Below, piece by piece: positions 47,601 to 61,900 of a stretch of 64,000 nt of DNA; position 1 is the stretch's first letter; each line of letters starts with the position of its first letter. The DNA is from Branchinecta lynchi (taxonomy: Eukaryota; Arthropoda; Branchiopoda; Anostraca; Branchinectidae). The position numbers and the translations under genes were made by a program. The stretch spans positions 20,035,280 to 20,099,279 of the forward strand of contig JAKZAP010000006.1 of the NCBI GenBank assembly GCA_023053575.1, read 5' to 3'. The notes beneath the pieces were generated by a model that was not told the origin of the DNA, did not search any database, and saw only the letters and a list, made by a program, of their open reading frames with translations.

Positions 47601-49740
47601 TTGTTTTTCTACTAACTCAAAAGTCGAATTCTCGGAAATTGCCCGGAATCTGCAATGGTCATAACGAGAATTTTTCTTACTCTCAATATCGACTCAGGGT
47701 ACATTCTTGATATGTCAGCCAGCTCCCCGAGTCATGTTTGAGTCAAGTTTTCAGTTCCTTTAGAGTTCAATGGGCACATCAAACTACCCCAATCCCACTC
47801 TGTAGCAACCTAGGAACAATGCTTACCCCCTAGATCAGCAGCTTTTTCAACAGTTTCTTCTTTGGGCCAGTACATGCTCAATTTACTAGCTTGGACAAAG
47901 ATAAAAGTGATGTTTCTTATAATACTTAGTAGATCTTTATTTTATGCATAAACCAGCTTGTATAATTCAGATTGGAATAGGTTATTTGTTTTTGAATGAT
48001 TTTTGTAGCTATGTTATTTTTTATAAGCTTATTATATATTCTGGTACATTTTATAAAGCAAGCTAATCAAGCTTCACAACACTATTCCACAAAGAAAAAC
48101 TTTGAATAGGCACTTTAAGCCATGGAACTTCTGATGAAATACAAGAACAATCAGGTAAACTGCATCTGCGGCTTGACTTTGGTGACATCTCAAATATATC
48201 CTTTTATGTCAAGCATTGCTGGGAGTTTTGAATTTCCTGCCACGATATCTCAGCTCCTAAGATTTGGATCGCCGAAATGCCAGAGAGGTAAAGACAAGGG
48301 ATAACAAGAAAACGGCCGATTTTTGTAGTGCCTTCTAAAGGAAGTCCGAAATGTTTATTTCTGAAGCATTAAATACAAAGTAAAGCGTTAGAAGTGTCCA
48401 TTGGGCTTTAAAGGAAGTTTCGTTGGCATAGGCACTGAAACGTACGACATTTCTTTTGTCACGAACGCTTGTAAACTGTTTCTATTCGGAGAAGCGGTGG
48501 GCAAACCATCTCTCAACCTAGCTGACTCGCCTTTTCCCATCTTAAATGACCTTCTTTGTATTTTTCAGAAGAGGATTGAGAAGAGCGAAGAAGAATTCTA
48601 TGGGACACTTTCCTGTTCATTTCGGTCTAGGTGTTGATTTTTATGTTGCTGGAAGTGAATGGAATACACCAGTTTCCATGTGAACTTCACGTCTAAAGCA
48701 GCACTAGAATGAAGGAACAGCATCCCGCACAATCGGCTAAGCTCATCCACGTTCTCACCGGAAAAGCAGAAAAATGTCAGTTGTGTTGTGGTTTTCCTGT
48801 AGCGTTCGAGCATACACTTTAGTATATCTCATCTGCTGATAAGTTTGGTTCTTTGGCGGTATGTATGATCAAATGGCGGCATGTATGGTAAAAATGTACG
48901 ATAGAGCCACTACTTATCTTGCACAAAAAGCTGCTAATCGGAATGTGTTCGTTTCTGTTTATGTGTGTTCTAAAATTGACAACATAATCTTCAGTGTGTC
49001 AGCTTAAACAAGGCTTCCAGAAGAAAATTATGCTACTGCGTAGACGTCATTGCCTTCCGGATTCTCGAACGTTAGATTCCTGATCTGGACAAAAATTCTG
49101 CCAAAAATGTGCATGGTATAGTAAGAAAGACTGACGCGTCTCTAGACAGATGACTTAAGGGGACTTAAAATACACAGTCGGTATGACGACACATAATGGG
49201 TGGACGAAGTAACTGGAACGGCTGCTTTTAATTCCTTTTGGAGGGGGGTATAAACGACCTGGGCTCAACTGCTTCTTATTTGAAAGTGGGTAAAGCGTCG
49301 GGAATACAACTCGACATTTTTGGCTTGTCAGTTCTTTCCAGGATCGTACACGCTTGATAATGGAAACAGATTTCATTTGGTATGGTTCGCTGACGGACCT
49401 CGCGTATACATTCGGCCCGGTACCGACTGGAAATCCACCCGGCGCGGTCTGTAGGCAATATCTCGAGTCGGCCAACGCCCCGAGCGTGGAACCCAGTACT
49501 GGCTAAGATATGCTTTTCAAACTGTTCTGGTATTCGACGAGACCTGCGTCGCGTTCGGAGAAACCAGCTCGACTCGGGAACAATGTCTTGATCGAAATAC
49601 GTTGAATGAAAATTTGTTATCTCAAACACTGTTAGTAACTGTATATTTATGCCTCAACTTTCCCATGTGGTAAAACAGATCGTTGTTTATGTTCGAACCG
49701 AATAACAAAACAACATTATAGACGCATATTACAGTAACAA
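47601..49740. other. Intergenic, nothing recognised
   Basis: AT-rich sequence between F1 copy 4 and the end of the threonine aldolase gene. It may include that gene's 3' UTR near 49,740. Short open frames (for example 49,155-49,629) lack recognisable domains. Confidence 0.5.
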
Positions 49741-49905
49741 TTATTTACTCAACTCGCCAATGACGTACTTTACTTTACGGATGGCAGCGTCGATACTATT
49801 TGATGGCAGATTAGCATGAGTCACCATGCGCATGCGGGTCCTGGTCATCCCAAAGCACCGAATGACGACTTTCTCGCCAAGAGCCTTTTCCTCTTCTGGG
49901 GTTAC
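49741..49905 (-). CDS. tha1: Threonine aldolase terminal exon
   Basis: 54 codons plus TAA, preceded by an acceptor TCTATCTAG. It includes VVIRCFGMTRTRMRMVTHAN, the expected C-terminal domain with its 'mRmvtH' strand. Confidence 0.9.
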   Translation of the reverse strand, partial: VTPEEEKALGEKVVIRCFGMTRTRMRMVTHANLPSNSIDAAIRKVKYVIGELSK

Positions 49906-52900
49906 CTAGATAGAAAATTTTCGATTGTCAATATGCAACCATGAACGTGTCCGAAACGAACGAAAATGTTGAATTAATTCAGCATTTTATGCAGCATTTC
50001 GCTTTCGGACTTAAATTTTCGCTCAATGAACGCAGCATTAATTCAGCATAAAATTTATCGAAAAATTCAGCACAAATGCTAACTTTTATGCTGAATTTTC
50101 AAGAAGAAACTGGTGAGTACGGCGATTCTCTCAGTGTTTTCGGCGGCAAACATCAAATTCAAAAAGACAACTGACAATTCGGCAAACATTCCGAATTCTA
50201 AGACAACTGGCGATCATGGCCAACGAAGAAAGGTAAGATAAGAAGATAAGAGGTTGGATTTCAATAACTGATCCATTTTGTCGGCTTTATAAAGCTAATT
50301 CTTTTTTCTTCTTCCGGACTTAAATTTTGGTATTCTAGAAGTGTCAGAGAAGAAAAAAAGGTGACAGCTTTCGGACAAAAAAGAAAAGAAAATGCAGCAT
50401 TTACAGCACCAAAAAGCTTTCGGACACGTTCCATAAAGATCCATCATTCCGAGTTTACGGCTGCAGCACTTCGTCGAACTTGAATACTTCCGCCAATTCG
50501 GAGTATGTCGAAGTATTGGCAACGCGGCCTCCGACCCAAAGATTTGACGAAACGTCGGGAAATCTTTCATTCCCAGTTCTCACACGTGTCTATAGTAACG
50601 CCCAAATCATGGAGAAGGCAGGAAAGCCAAACTACTGCAGATGTGGTCGTCCCTCTCGGTGACCTGGAGCTAAAACCACAAATCCTAACCTACGAAAAAC
50701 AAGAGCTACGAGCTCATATGGGCCTTTTCACGAGTAGGTGGTACAAGAAAGCAGATGAGAACGTCACAAAATACCCCAGCAACCAAAAATATGGTTCGGA
50801 CCTAGGGACAGGATATATAGTTTCACTCAAGTCTGAGCATTTCCAGCATCGCCTCGGAAGATCTAGGGCAAATGACTCTTCTACATTCTAAGTTCCAACC
50901 AAATAGATCCACTCGTTTGGTCCCTATGCGTGCCACACGATTTACGGTACCACCTCCTACTCACTCTACCGCAGCCGAATCTGGTTCGGACGCCTAAATT
51001 GATCATCTAAAGCATTTTAACTTACCAACTATCAAGTTTCACTTGAATCTGGGCATTTTGGGGAACTTCCAGTAATCGAACCCCAAAATAAGTCGTCTAG
51101 GGAATATGATCTCTCTACATTCCAAGCTTCATTCAAATCTTTCCACGTGTTTAACTTCTATGCGAGACACAACATTTCCGAGACTCCCCTTCCAACTTCC
51201 CCCACTGTGGCTGAATACGACTCAGAAATACAAATGTCGCGTCTCTGACACAACCTCGTCCTGTCCGTCAGGTTTCACTGGAGTCTGAGCATAGTCTATC
51301 TGCAAATATCCGGCTCCCGCTTGACCCCCCCCCCCCCCTACCTTGGTTGGATCCGGTCCGAGCCGGCAAGGAGCATGGGGCCAGTCTAACGAGCTCGTAT
51401 CCCTGCCGGCCCCCAGTGATCGACATATATTGTTATGAAGTGCTTTTGAAATTAAAGAACCTGAACCGGACGCAAAATAACACTTCAAGGCTGCATAAAC
51501 TCGGTACTGTCCAACTTCCATCCCATTCTGTCCATCCCTTTGGTTTTTGTGCATGTCAAAAGTTTCCGCCTCCCCCAACCGTTGCTGCATGTGGTTCGGA
51601 TGCATGTTTTGCTTGTCTAGGTCATCAGTTCTTATCACCCATAAAGTTTCATTCGAATCGGACCACCCGTTCGCAACTTCGGAAGTCAGTAATTTCCGGA
51701 TTCGTACCCCAACTCCCCAGAGACGGTCGGATCCAGGAACACAAGTTTTCTAAGGCATTGTGTCGGGTCTTTAAGTCACTAGTATGCCTGCAAAGTTTCT
51801 TCGTCCTTAGAACATCTGAAACTGTCCTAATTAGCGATCAGCGAAATTCCGGCAAAGATCCTCCAACTCCCCCCACAAAGCACCGATACGATCTGGTTCT
51901 GAGAATTACGTAAATCACTATCCTCAAATCAATTTGTTCGGGTCTCTGACACGCCTGCCAAGTTTCATCGTCCTAGCATATCAGAACGTACCGAACCCGC
52001 GGGATCACTAGAATTTCGCCCCCCCCCCCCCCCTCAACTCCCCCACAGTGAATGGATACGGTCCGGCTATGTCAATGACGTATCTACGACTTGTTCTTGT
52101 TCTTTCCACCAAGTTTCATCCCGATCTCTCCACTCTGAGCTTTTCCCAAGATTTCCGGTTCCCCCTCCAGCTCCCCCCAATATCACCGGATCGGAAGAAA
52201 TGGGAAGTCTGAGACACGAGTTCTTTTTGTATATCAAGCTTCATCACGATCCGATTACTCGGTCGTAAGTTAAAAATACCCCATTCTTCCGGATTAGCCC
52301 TCCCTCCACTCCCCCCCCCCCCTAGATGGTCGGATCTGGGAATCAACGATTTCTAATTTAATCTGGTTGGGTCCCTGATACGCCTGCCAAGTTTCATCGT
52401 CCTAGCTTATGTGGAAGTGCCCGAACTAGCAAAACCGGGACTGACAGACCGACGGACGGACATAAATTACGATCGCTATATGGCACTTGGCCAAAGGGCA
52501 AGTTCCATAAAAAAAATGCCGTGTCTCACCTGTGCCAGACGCGCAGACAGCGCCTCGGGGGTTAGAGGTTTCTTGGTGTCCACCATCAGAATGTTTGTTT
52601 CAATGCCTGACATGTCCACGAAGACATGCTCACTATTGGCTTTGTTTATGGCTGAAAAGACGAGTAAGTAAGTTAGTAATTTATTTATAACCCGTCATTT
52701 TGGAAAAGCGGAGTAAATGAAATAAAGTAAATAAAACACATAACACACACTAAAGCCATATTCTCGCCGTTCCCCGAGGACTCCTCGGGAATCGAAGGGA
52801 ATGGCAAGAATAGAGGAGTCACTCCATACGGACTCCACATACAGAAACAGCGAGAACACGGGGAATGCTCCCAAAACGGATTTTGTTCGAAAAAAAATAA

Positions 52901-55900
52901 TACAGTTGACGACATTAGACTGGATCCACTTTGTTTTTGGTTTTGTTTATTCTGATTGTTTCTAATTAATTTTACATTGCACCAATACCAGCAAAAACTG
53001 ATTCCCCTCCGAATCTGAAAGGGAGTCCTTTTTGGTGATAGTAAAGATAATCGGAGCATTCCCTGTCCGTGGGAACTCGCGAGAATATGGGGAGTGAGTC
53101 CCCGGGACAAACAAAAACGCGGAGACTCCTCAAGTCGAGTCCTCGGGGAACGGCGAGAATACGCCTTAAGTCGCCCAGTCAATGCCGTAACTATTCAGTA
53201 CTCTAGCGCGGCAACCCTACCGGCCCAGCCTAGATTGTAATTGGGCGTTTAGTTCTGCGCCTAAAGGCTGCATTTTCCACAGGTTTGGTAAGGTTTTTGA
53301 GTCTCTCAGGTCCCGTTCAGAAGCACGTGAGGCGAAGCCAGGCACCGAGTTCTAGAACCTGGAACTCCGTGCCTGGTCCAAAATTTGTGCCTAGGCATTG
53401 GTGTGAACGAGGCTTTAACGCAAGAATCAACAATTTCATAGAGGCGTCATTCCGCGAAAACCTAGGGGCGATTCGAAGTGCTTGGGCATGAGGAGGGGGG
53501 GGGGGGGGGGACGTAGCTAGTCTGACGTACCTAGGAGTGCCGATCGGAGATTCAATGAGAAAATTACTGATAGCCCATTTTCTGAAGCGCATCAGTGGAG
53601 CTCATGCCCATTTCGTTTCTGGAAAGTTGCGGATTAACCGAGATTCTTGCCTACTCCTACAATGCCACTGCTCTTTCACGCGTTCTGTATCTTTCTCCTT
53701 TCTGGACCATCTTCAGTAAGAAAATCTTCGTCAAATTCGTTCCATTTTCTTTCGGTTTTCCAGATATTTGCTACGCCTCCCCCCCCCCCCCCCCCCCCAC
53801 CTGGACAAAGAACAGGAACAAGGACGAAGGAAATTGTAACCACCGGTGTAGCTCCCTGATATTCCGGTTTACTGAGTTTTAACTATGTTGGTTGTTGTTG
53901 TGTTCTTTACCTAGACGGGTTATAAATAAAATTTAATTTTATATGCAATAACAGGAATACGCTGGCCCCTGCACCAGCTGACTGTTGAGACAAAATGGCA
54001 ATGAGTGCCACATTTTTTTTAAATCTGCCTTCTTGTAACAAAACTAGCTACTTCCAGTACACATTCTAAAAACTCGAAGTTCCAAGCCTAAACCCCAGCA
54101 AAATAACGCGCCCTCCAGCAAAAAGAGCGCAAGCCAAAAAGCTCCGCAAGCGAAATTCTTGGAACATTCGTTGTCAGCGTATTTTAGTATAAAAAAATGA
54201 AAGTAACAACAACCTATCATAGGTCTGCCCGTCTGTCTTTCGTCGTGGCAACGCCTCAAGCAGTGTGAGACCTTTTGCTGGAAGTTCATACATGAAAAAT
54301 AATAAAATGTTGGTACAAAGAAGTAATATAACCATCCGTACCTTATATCTGATAGTGCAAAACGGATACGTCAGCTGAATTTTATTAGAGCTTGTGGTTT
54401 TTCCCCAAGTTCCTTTTTCCAACTTCAGCGGCTTTGAGCCTGAAGCTGACCCTTGCCAAGAAGGGCCGAAATATGGCTCTAATAAAATTCAGCTGACGTA
54501 TCCGTTTGCACTATCAAACATTATGGCTGAAGAAATATATACATGCTTACCTTCGGCTATCATTTTGGCGTGTCGATGATCGTCCGCCAGTCGGTCCACC
54601 ATTCTGTCGACAGCAATCAGTCCAGCTGCAGCGACGATTCCTACTTGGCGCATTCCGCCACCCAGGGCTTTCCTGAGACGAAGGGCCCTGCGAATCATAG
54701 TTTTATCATTAAGCAGAGAAAAAATCATCGCCTCTGGTCTGATATCAAAAAGGTAAGTATGCTTATCGATATCATGCGACATCAAACAGTAAAATTTTAT
54801 ACTACCTTTTTTTTTCCTAAACAGACAAATGGGGATGATATATACTCCATATATATATATATATTGTGTTTTATATTAAACACAATATCTGCTAAGGCGA
54901 GGTATTTCGGGTTTGACACATAGTGAAATCAGATTCGTTATATTTCGTCTGCTGCATATTTTTGAATTTCTATTTCTTCTTTTCGGATGCCTCGAGAATA
55001 TAATGAAAGTAATGCAAAACTGTTGCAGTATTAACGACGCCGTAATTTTCCAGTTTGAGCGTGCAAAAGCCACGTAAAGCAAAAGGCCCTGCGAATACAA
55101 TTTTGTCATTAAAAATACAACAAAAATCATCACCTGAAATCTGAAGAACCTGGGATCAGGGGCGTCACATGGGGGGGGGAGGGGAGGGGGTGCGGCCCCC
55201 TCCAACTTTTTGAGATTCAGTAATATTTTTGGGCGATAAATTTTACGAATATCGTTCGGTACTTGTCCGGTACCAAAACTATTCCGTATATTTACGGGGA
55301 TTCGGTAGTTGTACAGAATCTAAAATATGCTATAGGTACAAATCTATTCGGTATAATGATCGGGATTCGTTATAATTGCCAGGATTTGGTATAGTTTATC
55401 ACAAATTCGATTTTGTAATTTTTCGATGCCAGAACTATTCGGTATATTCGGCAGTTAAAAAGAATCCCCAATAGGCTATCGGTCCAAAATAATTCGATAT
55501 CGTGGCTGGAATTCAGTAATTTATTCGGTTTAATTTTCAGGCTTCGACGAAATTATACCTAATAATTATTATTCGATAGTTTTTCGAGACTAAGAGAATT
55601 CGGTATACCAGGATTCGGTAGTTATACAGAAACCCGAATAGGCCGTCAGTCTAAACTTATTCGGTATAATGACTGGGATTCGGTAATTGTAAGAATTCGG
55701 GAGTTACCACGAACCTCGAAGAGGTCGAGTGAAGCACTGGTCGCAGACAAAAGGACAGATCTACGATCTCAACGATCTCAAGCCTGACCAGTTCCTAAGA
55801 TCCAACCCATTCGGGCAATTCGTGCGCGGTACGAAAGAAGTTTTGTCCCCTCCTTTGTGAGTTTTTTCAACGCGAAATTTTGAATTCCTTTCATATTTCT

Positions 55901-58900
55901 TATGTTAATTATTGAAGTTTTGCGCTTAAATTTGTTACAATTCTTGTACTTCTGTAGTTATTGAATATTTGATTATGTAAAAGCGCAATTGTATAAAGTT
56001 ATGTTTGACAAGACAACAAATATTCGGTTTTTTGTTAATACCGTAAGAATGTTTTTCGAATAATAAAGATTGATTGATTGATTGATTGATCTCATTAGTT
56101 ACTTCTATTTTGGATCCCAAAAAGACACATTAATCATAAATATTTCGAAACTTCCACCTGCGGCGCTTTTCGTAATATTTTCTATTCTGTGGGAAGGCGC
56201 GACATTTAACTGGGGTTTTAAGCCAGTTTTTGGATTAGGATTTGAGAAACATTAAAAGCTAGAATCTGCATGGAAATGGTTAAGTTTGGCAGGAAAAAGC
56301 TAACTTAAAAAAAAATCTCGCATGCGGCGCTCACTTTATGCGACCATGGTTAGTATTGACTAGCCTACAGTAGCTATTGCTGCAGGCAGGAGTCTTCCCC
56401 CAACGGAGTTTCGCCTTCGGAGAAAATTTGACCCGAATACCCAAGACGTAGGAGGGGCACTGCGCCTCTCCTCCCTCGGGACGCCCCTGGTTGCCGGAGT
56501 TGTTCCATCTGGTTTCTGGAAATTCTTAGGATCTCGGTGTTTATTCCACGGTAAATGATAGAATTTGTAAGAGAAGCAGTTAAATTTTAGCCTACCGGAA
56601 AACAAAAGTCGGATTTAGAAAAGTTATTGTCTGTTATTTATCATTTAATTGTATATTTACCGGCAATATATTGTGCAAGTGAGCTTTGCCTAAACGCCGC
56701 CTAGTAGCTGGCTTATCGTGTTTCATGCCGCCTAGTAGCCACGCCGCGCCGCCTAGTAGCTGGCTTATCGTGTTTCATGCTGCCGCCACGCCGCCTAGTA
56801 GCTGGCTTATCGTGTTTCATGCTGCCCTTTAGTGTTACTCTTTGTGCGTAATCCTTTCTGTTCAACAACTTAAAGATCGAATTCTCCTTTCTAGGATTTT
56901 GAGAGATTCGGTAAAAGTTTAGCTCTACACCCCCCCCCCCCCCCCTAACGAAAATGACACAACGAAACGAAACGAAAACAAGAGCTACGAGCTCATATGG
57001 CACTTGTACGAGTAGGCTGTACAAGAAAGTAGATGAAAACGTCACAAAATACACCCGCCATCCAAAAAGGCGGTTCGGAAATAGAAATAGGATATTTAGT
57101 TTCACTCATTTCTGAGCAGTTCCGGCATCGTCTCGATTGCAAATGCACATGACTGTTCAAACTTTCATCCCAATAAATCCATTTGTTTGATCCCTAGACG
57201 TGCTACACGATTTCCGGTACTCACTCTATTTCCACCTACCGTGGCCGAATCTGGTTTGGAATAAAAAAAAAATCGACCACCTAAAGCATCTTCGTTTATA
57301 CCATCTACCAAGTTTCACTCGAATCTGAGCATTTTTGGAAAGTTCCGGTACCAACGTTGGTACCGACAACGTCCCTTCCCACCAACGTTGTCGGAGCCGG
57401 TTCGGGCCCAATCTCTTAATTCCCTCATCAAGTTTGACTGAAATTGGAGCATAGCCTATCTGCAAGTTTCCAGTATTCCCCCCCCTACCTCGGCCGAATC
57501 CGGCCCAGACGCCAAATAACAAATCTAGGCCGCATAAACTCGGCACTGTCGAATTGCATCTCATTCGGTCCATCCGTTTGGTTTTTGTGCATGTCAAAAG
57601 TCCCCCCACCCCCAATTCCCCTAATCGTGGTCGCATATGGTTCGAACGCATGTTTTACATGTCGAGGCCATCGATTCGTATCACCCATGAAGTTTCACTC
57701 GAATTATACCACTCGTTCGCAATTTATAGAAGTCCATATTTCTCTTCTCTTGCTCCCCCAAAAATGCTCGGATCTAGGAACGGAAGTTTCCGGGGGTATG
57801 TTGTGTCAGGTTTTTAAGTCTAGATAATTCGGGTCGCTAATATGCCTGCAAAGTTTCGTTGTCGTTTTACATCTGGAACTATTCTAACTCACGACTACCG
57901 GAATTCCAGGAAACCCCCTCCAACTCCCCCCACAGAGCCTCGAAACCATCTGGCTCCGTCAATTTCATCTAGGCCTAATGCTTGTTCCATCCATTAAGTA
58001 TCGTCCCAATCCCTCTGCTTTTAGACTTTCTTGAGTTTTCCACCCCCCACCCCCCCCCATCCCCACAGGTATCGGAGCCGACTCACTGAACGTCCCGAGG
58101 CGATAGCTCACCAGACAAGTTTCATTCAAATCCGATCACCCGTTCAAAAATTATGCACGCCACTAGATTCCGGACTCCCCATCCACCCACTCCCCCCACG
58201 ATGGTTGGGTCGGGGAAACGGCTGTTCTCAAGTCAATCTGTTCGGATCCCTGACATACCTGCCAAGTTTCATCGCCCTAGGACATCAGGGAGTATGCCGA
58301 ACTCGCGGGATCGCTAGAAATCCGGACCCCCACCCCAACTCCCCCACAGTGCCCTGATCCGGTCCGGTTATGTCAATGACGTGTCGAGGACCTGTGCTTG
58401 TTTTTCCCACCAAGTTTCATCCCGATCCCTCAACTTTAAGCGTTTCTCAAAATTTCCGGTTCCCTCCTCCAACTCCCCCCAGTGTCATCGGATCCGGTCC
58501 GGTTATATCAATGACGTGTCTAGGACCTGTGTTTGTTTTTCCCACCAAGTTTCATCCCGATCCCTCCACTTTAAGCGTTTCTCAAAATTTCCGGTTCCCT
58601 CCTCCAACTCCCCCCAGTGTCATCGGATCCGGCCCGGATTTAAAGTGAGGTGTCTGAGACACAAGGTCATCCTAAATATCAATTTTCATCAAGATCCGAT
58701 CACCCGTTCAAAAGTTATGCACGCCACTAGATTCCGGACTCCCAATCCACCCACTCCCCCCACGATGGTCGGGTCGGAGAAACGGCTGTTCTCAAGTCAA
58801 TCTGTTCGGATCCCTGACATACCTGCCAAGTTTCATCGCCCTAGGACACCAGGAAGTATGCCGAACTCGCGGGATCGCTAGAAATCACGACCCCCACCCC

Positions 58901-61900
58901 AACTCCCCCACAGTGCCCTGATCCGGTCCGGTTATGTCAATGACGTGTCTAGGACCTGTGCTTGTTTTTCCCACCAAGTTTCATCCCGATCCCTCCACTT
59001 TAAGCGTTTCTCAAAATTTCCGGTTCCCCACCCCAACTCCCCCACAGTGCCCTGATCCGGTCCGGTTATGTCAATGACGTTTCTAGGACCTGTGCTTGTT
59101 TTTCCCACCAAGTTTCATCCCGATCCCTCCACTTTAAGCGTTTCTCAAAATTTCCGGTTCCCTCCTCCAACTCCCCCCAGTGTCATCGGATCCGGCCCGG
59201 ATTTAAAGTGAGGTGTCTGAGACACGAGGTCATCCTAAATATCAACTTTCATCAAGATCCGACCACCCGTTCGCAAGCTAAAAATACCTCAAATTTTGGC
59301 TTCACCCTCCCTCCACTCCCCCCCCCCCCCCAGATGGTCGAATCGGGGAATTGATGATTTCCTATTTAAGCTGGTCGGGTCCCAGACATGCCTGTCAATT
59401 TCCATCATCCCAGCACATCAGGAAGCACGGAACTCGCGGGATCACTACAAATTCGGACTTCTCCCCCCCCCCCCCCCAACTCCCCCAAAGTGAGCGGATC
59501 CGTTCCGGTTATATCAGTCACGTATCTAGGACTTTTGCTTGTACTTTCCACCAAGTTTCATTCGGATCCCTCCACTCTAAGTGTTTTCCAAGATTTCCGG
59601 TTTCCCCCTCTAACTCCCCCCAGTGTCTCCGGATCCGGTCTGGATTTAAAATGGAGGGTCTGAGACACGAAGTCCTTCCATGTATTAAGTTTCATTAAGA
59701 TCCGATCACCCGTTCGTAAGCTAAAAATATCTAATTTTTCCTATTTTTTCCGGATTCCCCCTCCCTCCACTCCCCTCCAGATGCTCGGATCGAAGAAGCG
59801 ACAATTTCTAATTTAATCTGGTCCAGTTCCTGGTATGCTTGCCAAGTTTCATCGTCCTAGCTTATCTGGAAGTGCCCGAACTAGCAAAACCGGGACCGAC
59901 AGACCGACAGACCGACTGACGGACAGAAATAACAATCGCTATATGGCACTTGAGTAAGCTCAAGTGCCATAAAAACACTTCTTTGAATACCTCTCAATTT
60001 TAGACTACCTTTTTTTTTCTCAAATACACAAATATTATATATGAAAAACAATATCTGCTAAGAGCGAAGTGTTTATGTTTCTGGGTTGACATAAAATAAT
60101 CAAAACAGATTCGTTTTATTAAGTCTTCTGTTTATTTTATATTTCTTCTTCTGCGATACTTCCGACAATCAGGAAAGTAGTGCAAAACAGTAACAATACC
60201 ATCGACGCCGTAATTTTGCCGTTTGAGGGTGGAACTGAGTAAAAATAACAGAAGGAAAAAAAATAGAGTATGTTGCTATAATTTACTTTATCTTACTTGA
60301 ATTACTGTTTGTACTCACGATTGTGCATTAATGTTTGCTAAATCTCAATTTAACCGGCACCGTTCAAAGTTAGGCGACGTTCTTCTGAACTTTGGGTTCC
60401 CTCCTATTCTTCTATTACAAGTTACCTTCTGGCCAGCCGATTTGCAGTAAATTAATAGCTGTGTTTTCGCAGATAAAATGGTATCTGACACCGCGGTCTA
60501 AAGTCGTTTTTTCAGTTATCGTGGTATCTGGCTAGTTATCGGGGTATTTCATATTTAGATACCACGGTCCGACCGTGGTAACTGGTCGTGGTATCTGAAA
60601 ATGTCATCTCACTTTCGTCAGTTTTTTTCAAATTGGTGGGAAAGAAGTTGGCACTTAGTGATGTGACTGAATATCAGTTTTTCTTTTGGGATGACTTCGA
60701 AAAGTGCAATTTCGGCAAATTGTCGTTTTTGCAGAGCAACGTATATCAGATAACACGGTTACTGTAAAAACGACCAATTGCAGATCCAGTTACCGTGGTA
60801 ACAGATACCATGGTATCTGCAAAAACGCAACTAATGGCACCAAAGGCCAATGATGTTTTCGTATTTTTATGAGTGATACTTAAGTCAAGCAGCTCGCCAG
60901 AACTACATGTCACCTCGAGCCGTGACGTGGCAGTCACGTGAAAGCAGCGGCAGTCCACGGCATGTAAAGCCGCTTTCACACTGACGCGTTTAGGCTTTCA
61001 CACTGAGCTACGCAACCTCTGCATCGCGCTTCCGGTGACGCAACGCAGAGCTTACGCAGACAAATAAAACGCAATACATTAGATTTTTCAGTGAAAAATG
61101 GAACTTTCTGAAGAGAAACTGGAGAAAACCTACTAACGGTGAAGAAAAACTTAAGGCGTATTCTCGCCGTTCCCCGAGGACTCCACTTGAGGAGTCCCCG
61201 CGTTTTTGTTTGTCCCGGGGACTCACTCCCCGTATTCTCGCGAGTCCCCACGGACGGGGAATGCTCCGATTATCATCCCCGTCATCAAAACGGACTCCCT
61301 TTCAGATTTGGAGGGGAATCAACTTTTGCTGGTACTGGTGCAATGTAAAATTAATTAAAAATAATCAGAATAAACAAAACCAAAAATAAAGTGGATCCAG
61401 ACTAATCTCGTCAACTGCATATTTCTTATTCGAACAAATCGATTTTGGAAGCATTCCCTGTGTTCTCGCTGTTTCTGTACGCTGAGTCCGCGTGGAGTGA
61501 CTCCCTCTATTCTCGCCGTTCCCTTCGATTCCCCAAGGAGTCCTCGGGGAACGGCGAGAATACGCCTTTAGCAATGATGAACGAAACGAGAATTCGGCAT
61601 AAGAAACCGAGAAAGGAAAACGTAAATACACATCCATCGTGAAAGCTTGTCGCGCGGGTATGAAAGATACGCTACGCAACCTGTACGCAGCGCAAGATAA
61701 ACGCATACGCAGCGGAACGACGCGTCAATGTGAAAGCGGCTTAAATCTCTTGTTTAACCAAAGCGGTCTTACCGCTCAATGAAGGTTCTGGAGCCAGCTA
61801 TCACGGAGCCGACAGGTGCTCCTAGGCCTTTGCTTAAGCACACACTCACGGACGAACAACCCTGGAGAAGCCGCGAAGCAGGTACGTTCAGGTGGACCGC

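Noticed and set aside
61008..61251. Minus-strand frames across the nested MITEs
   Set aside because: They run across transposon boundaries and terminal repeats; no domain is present.
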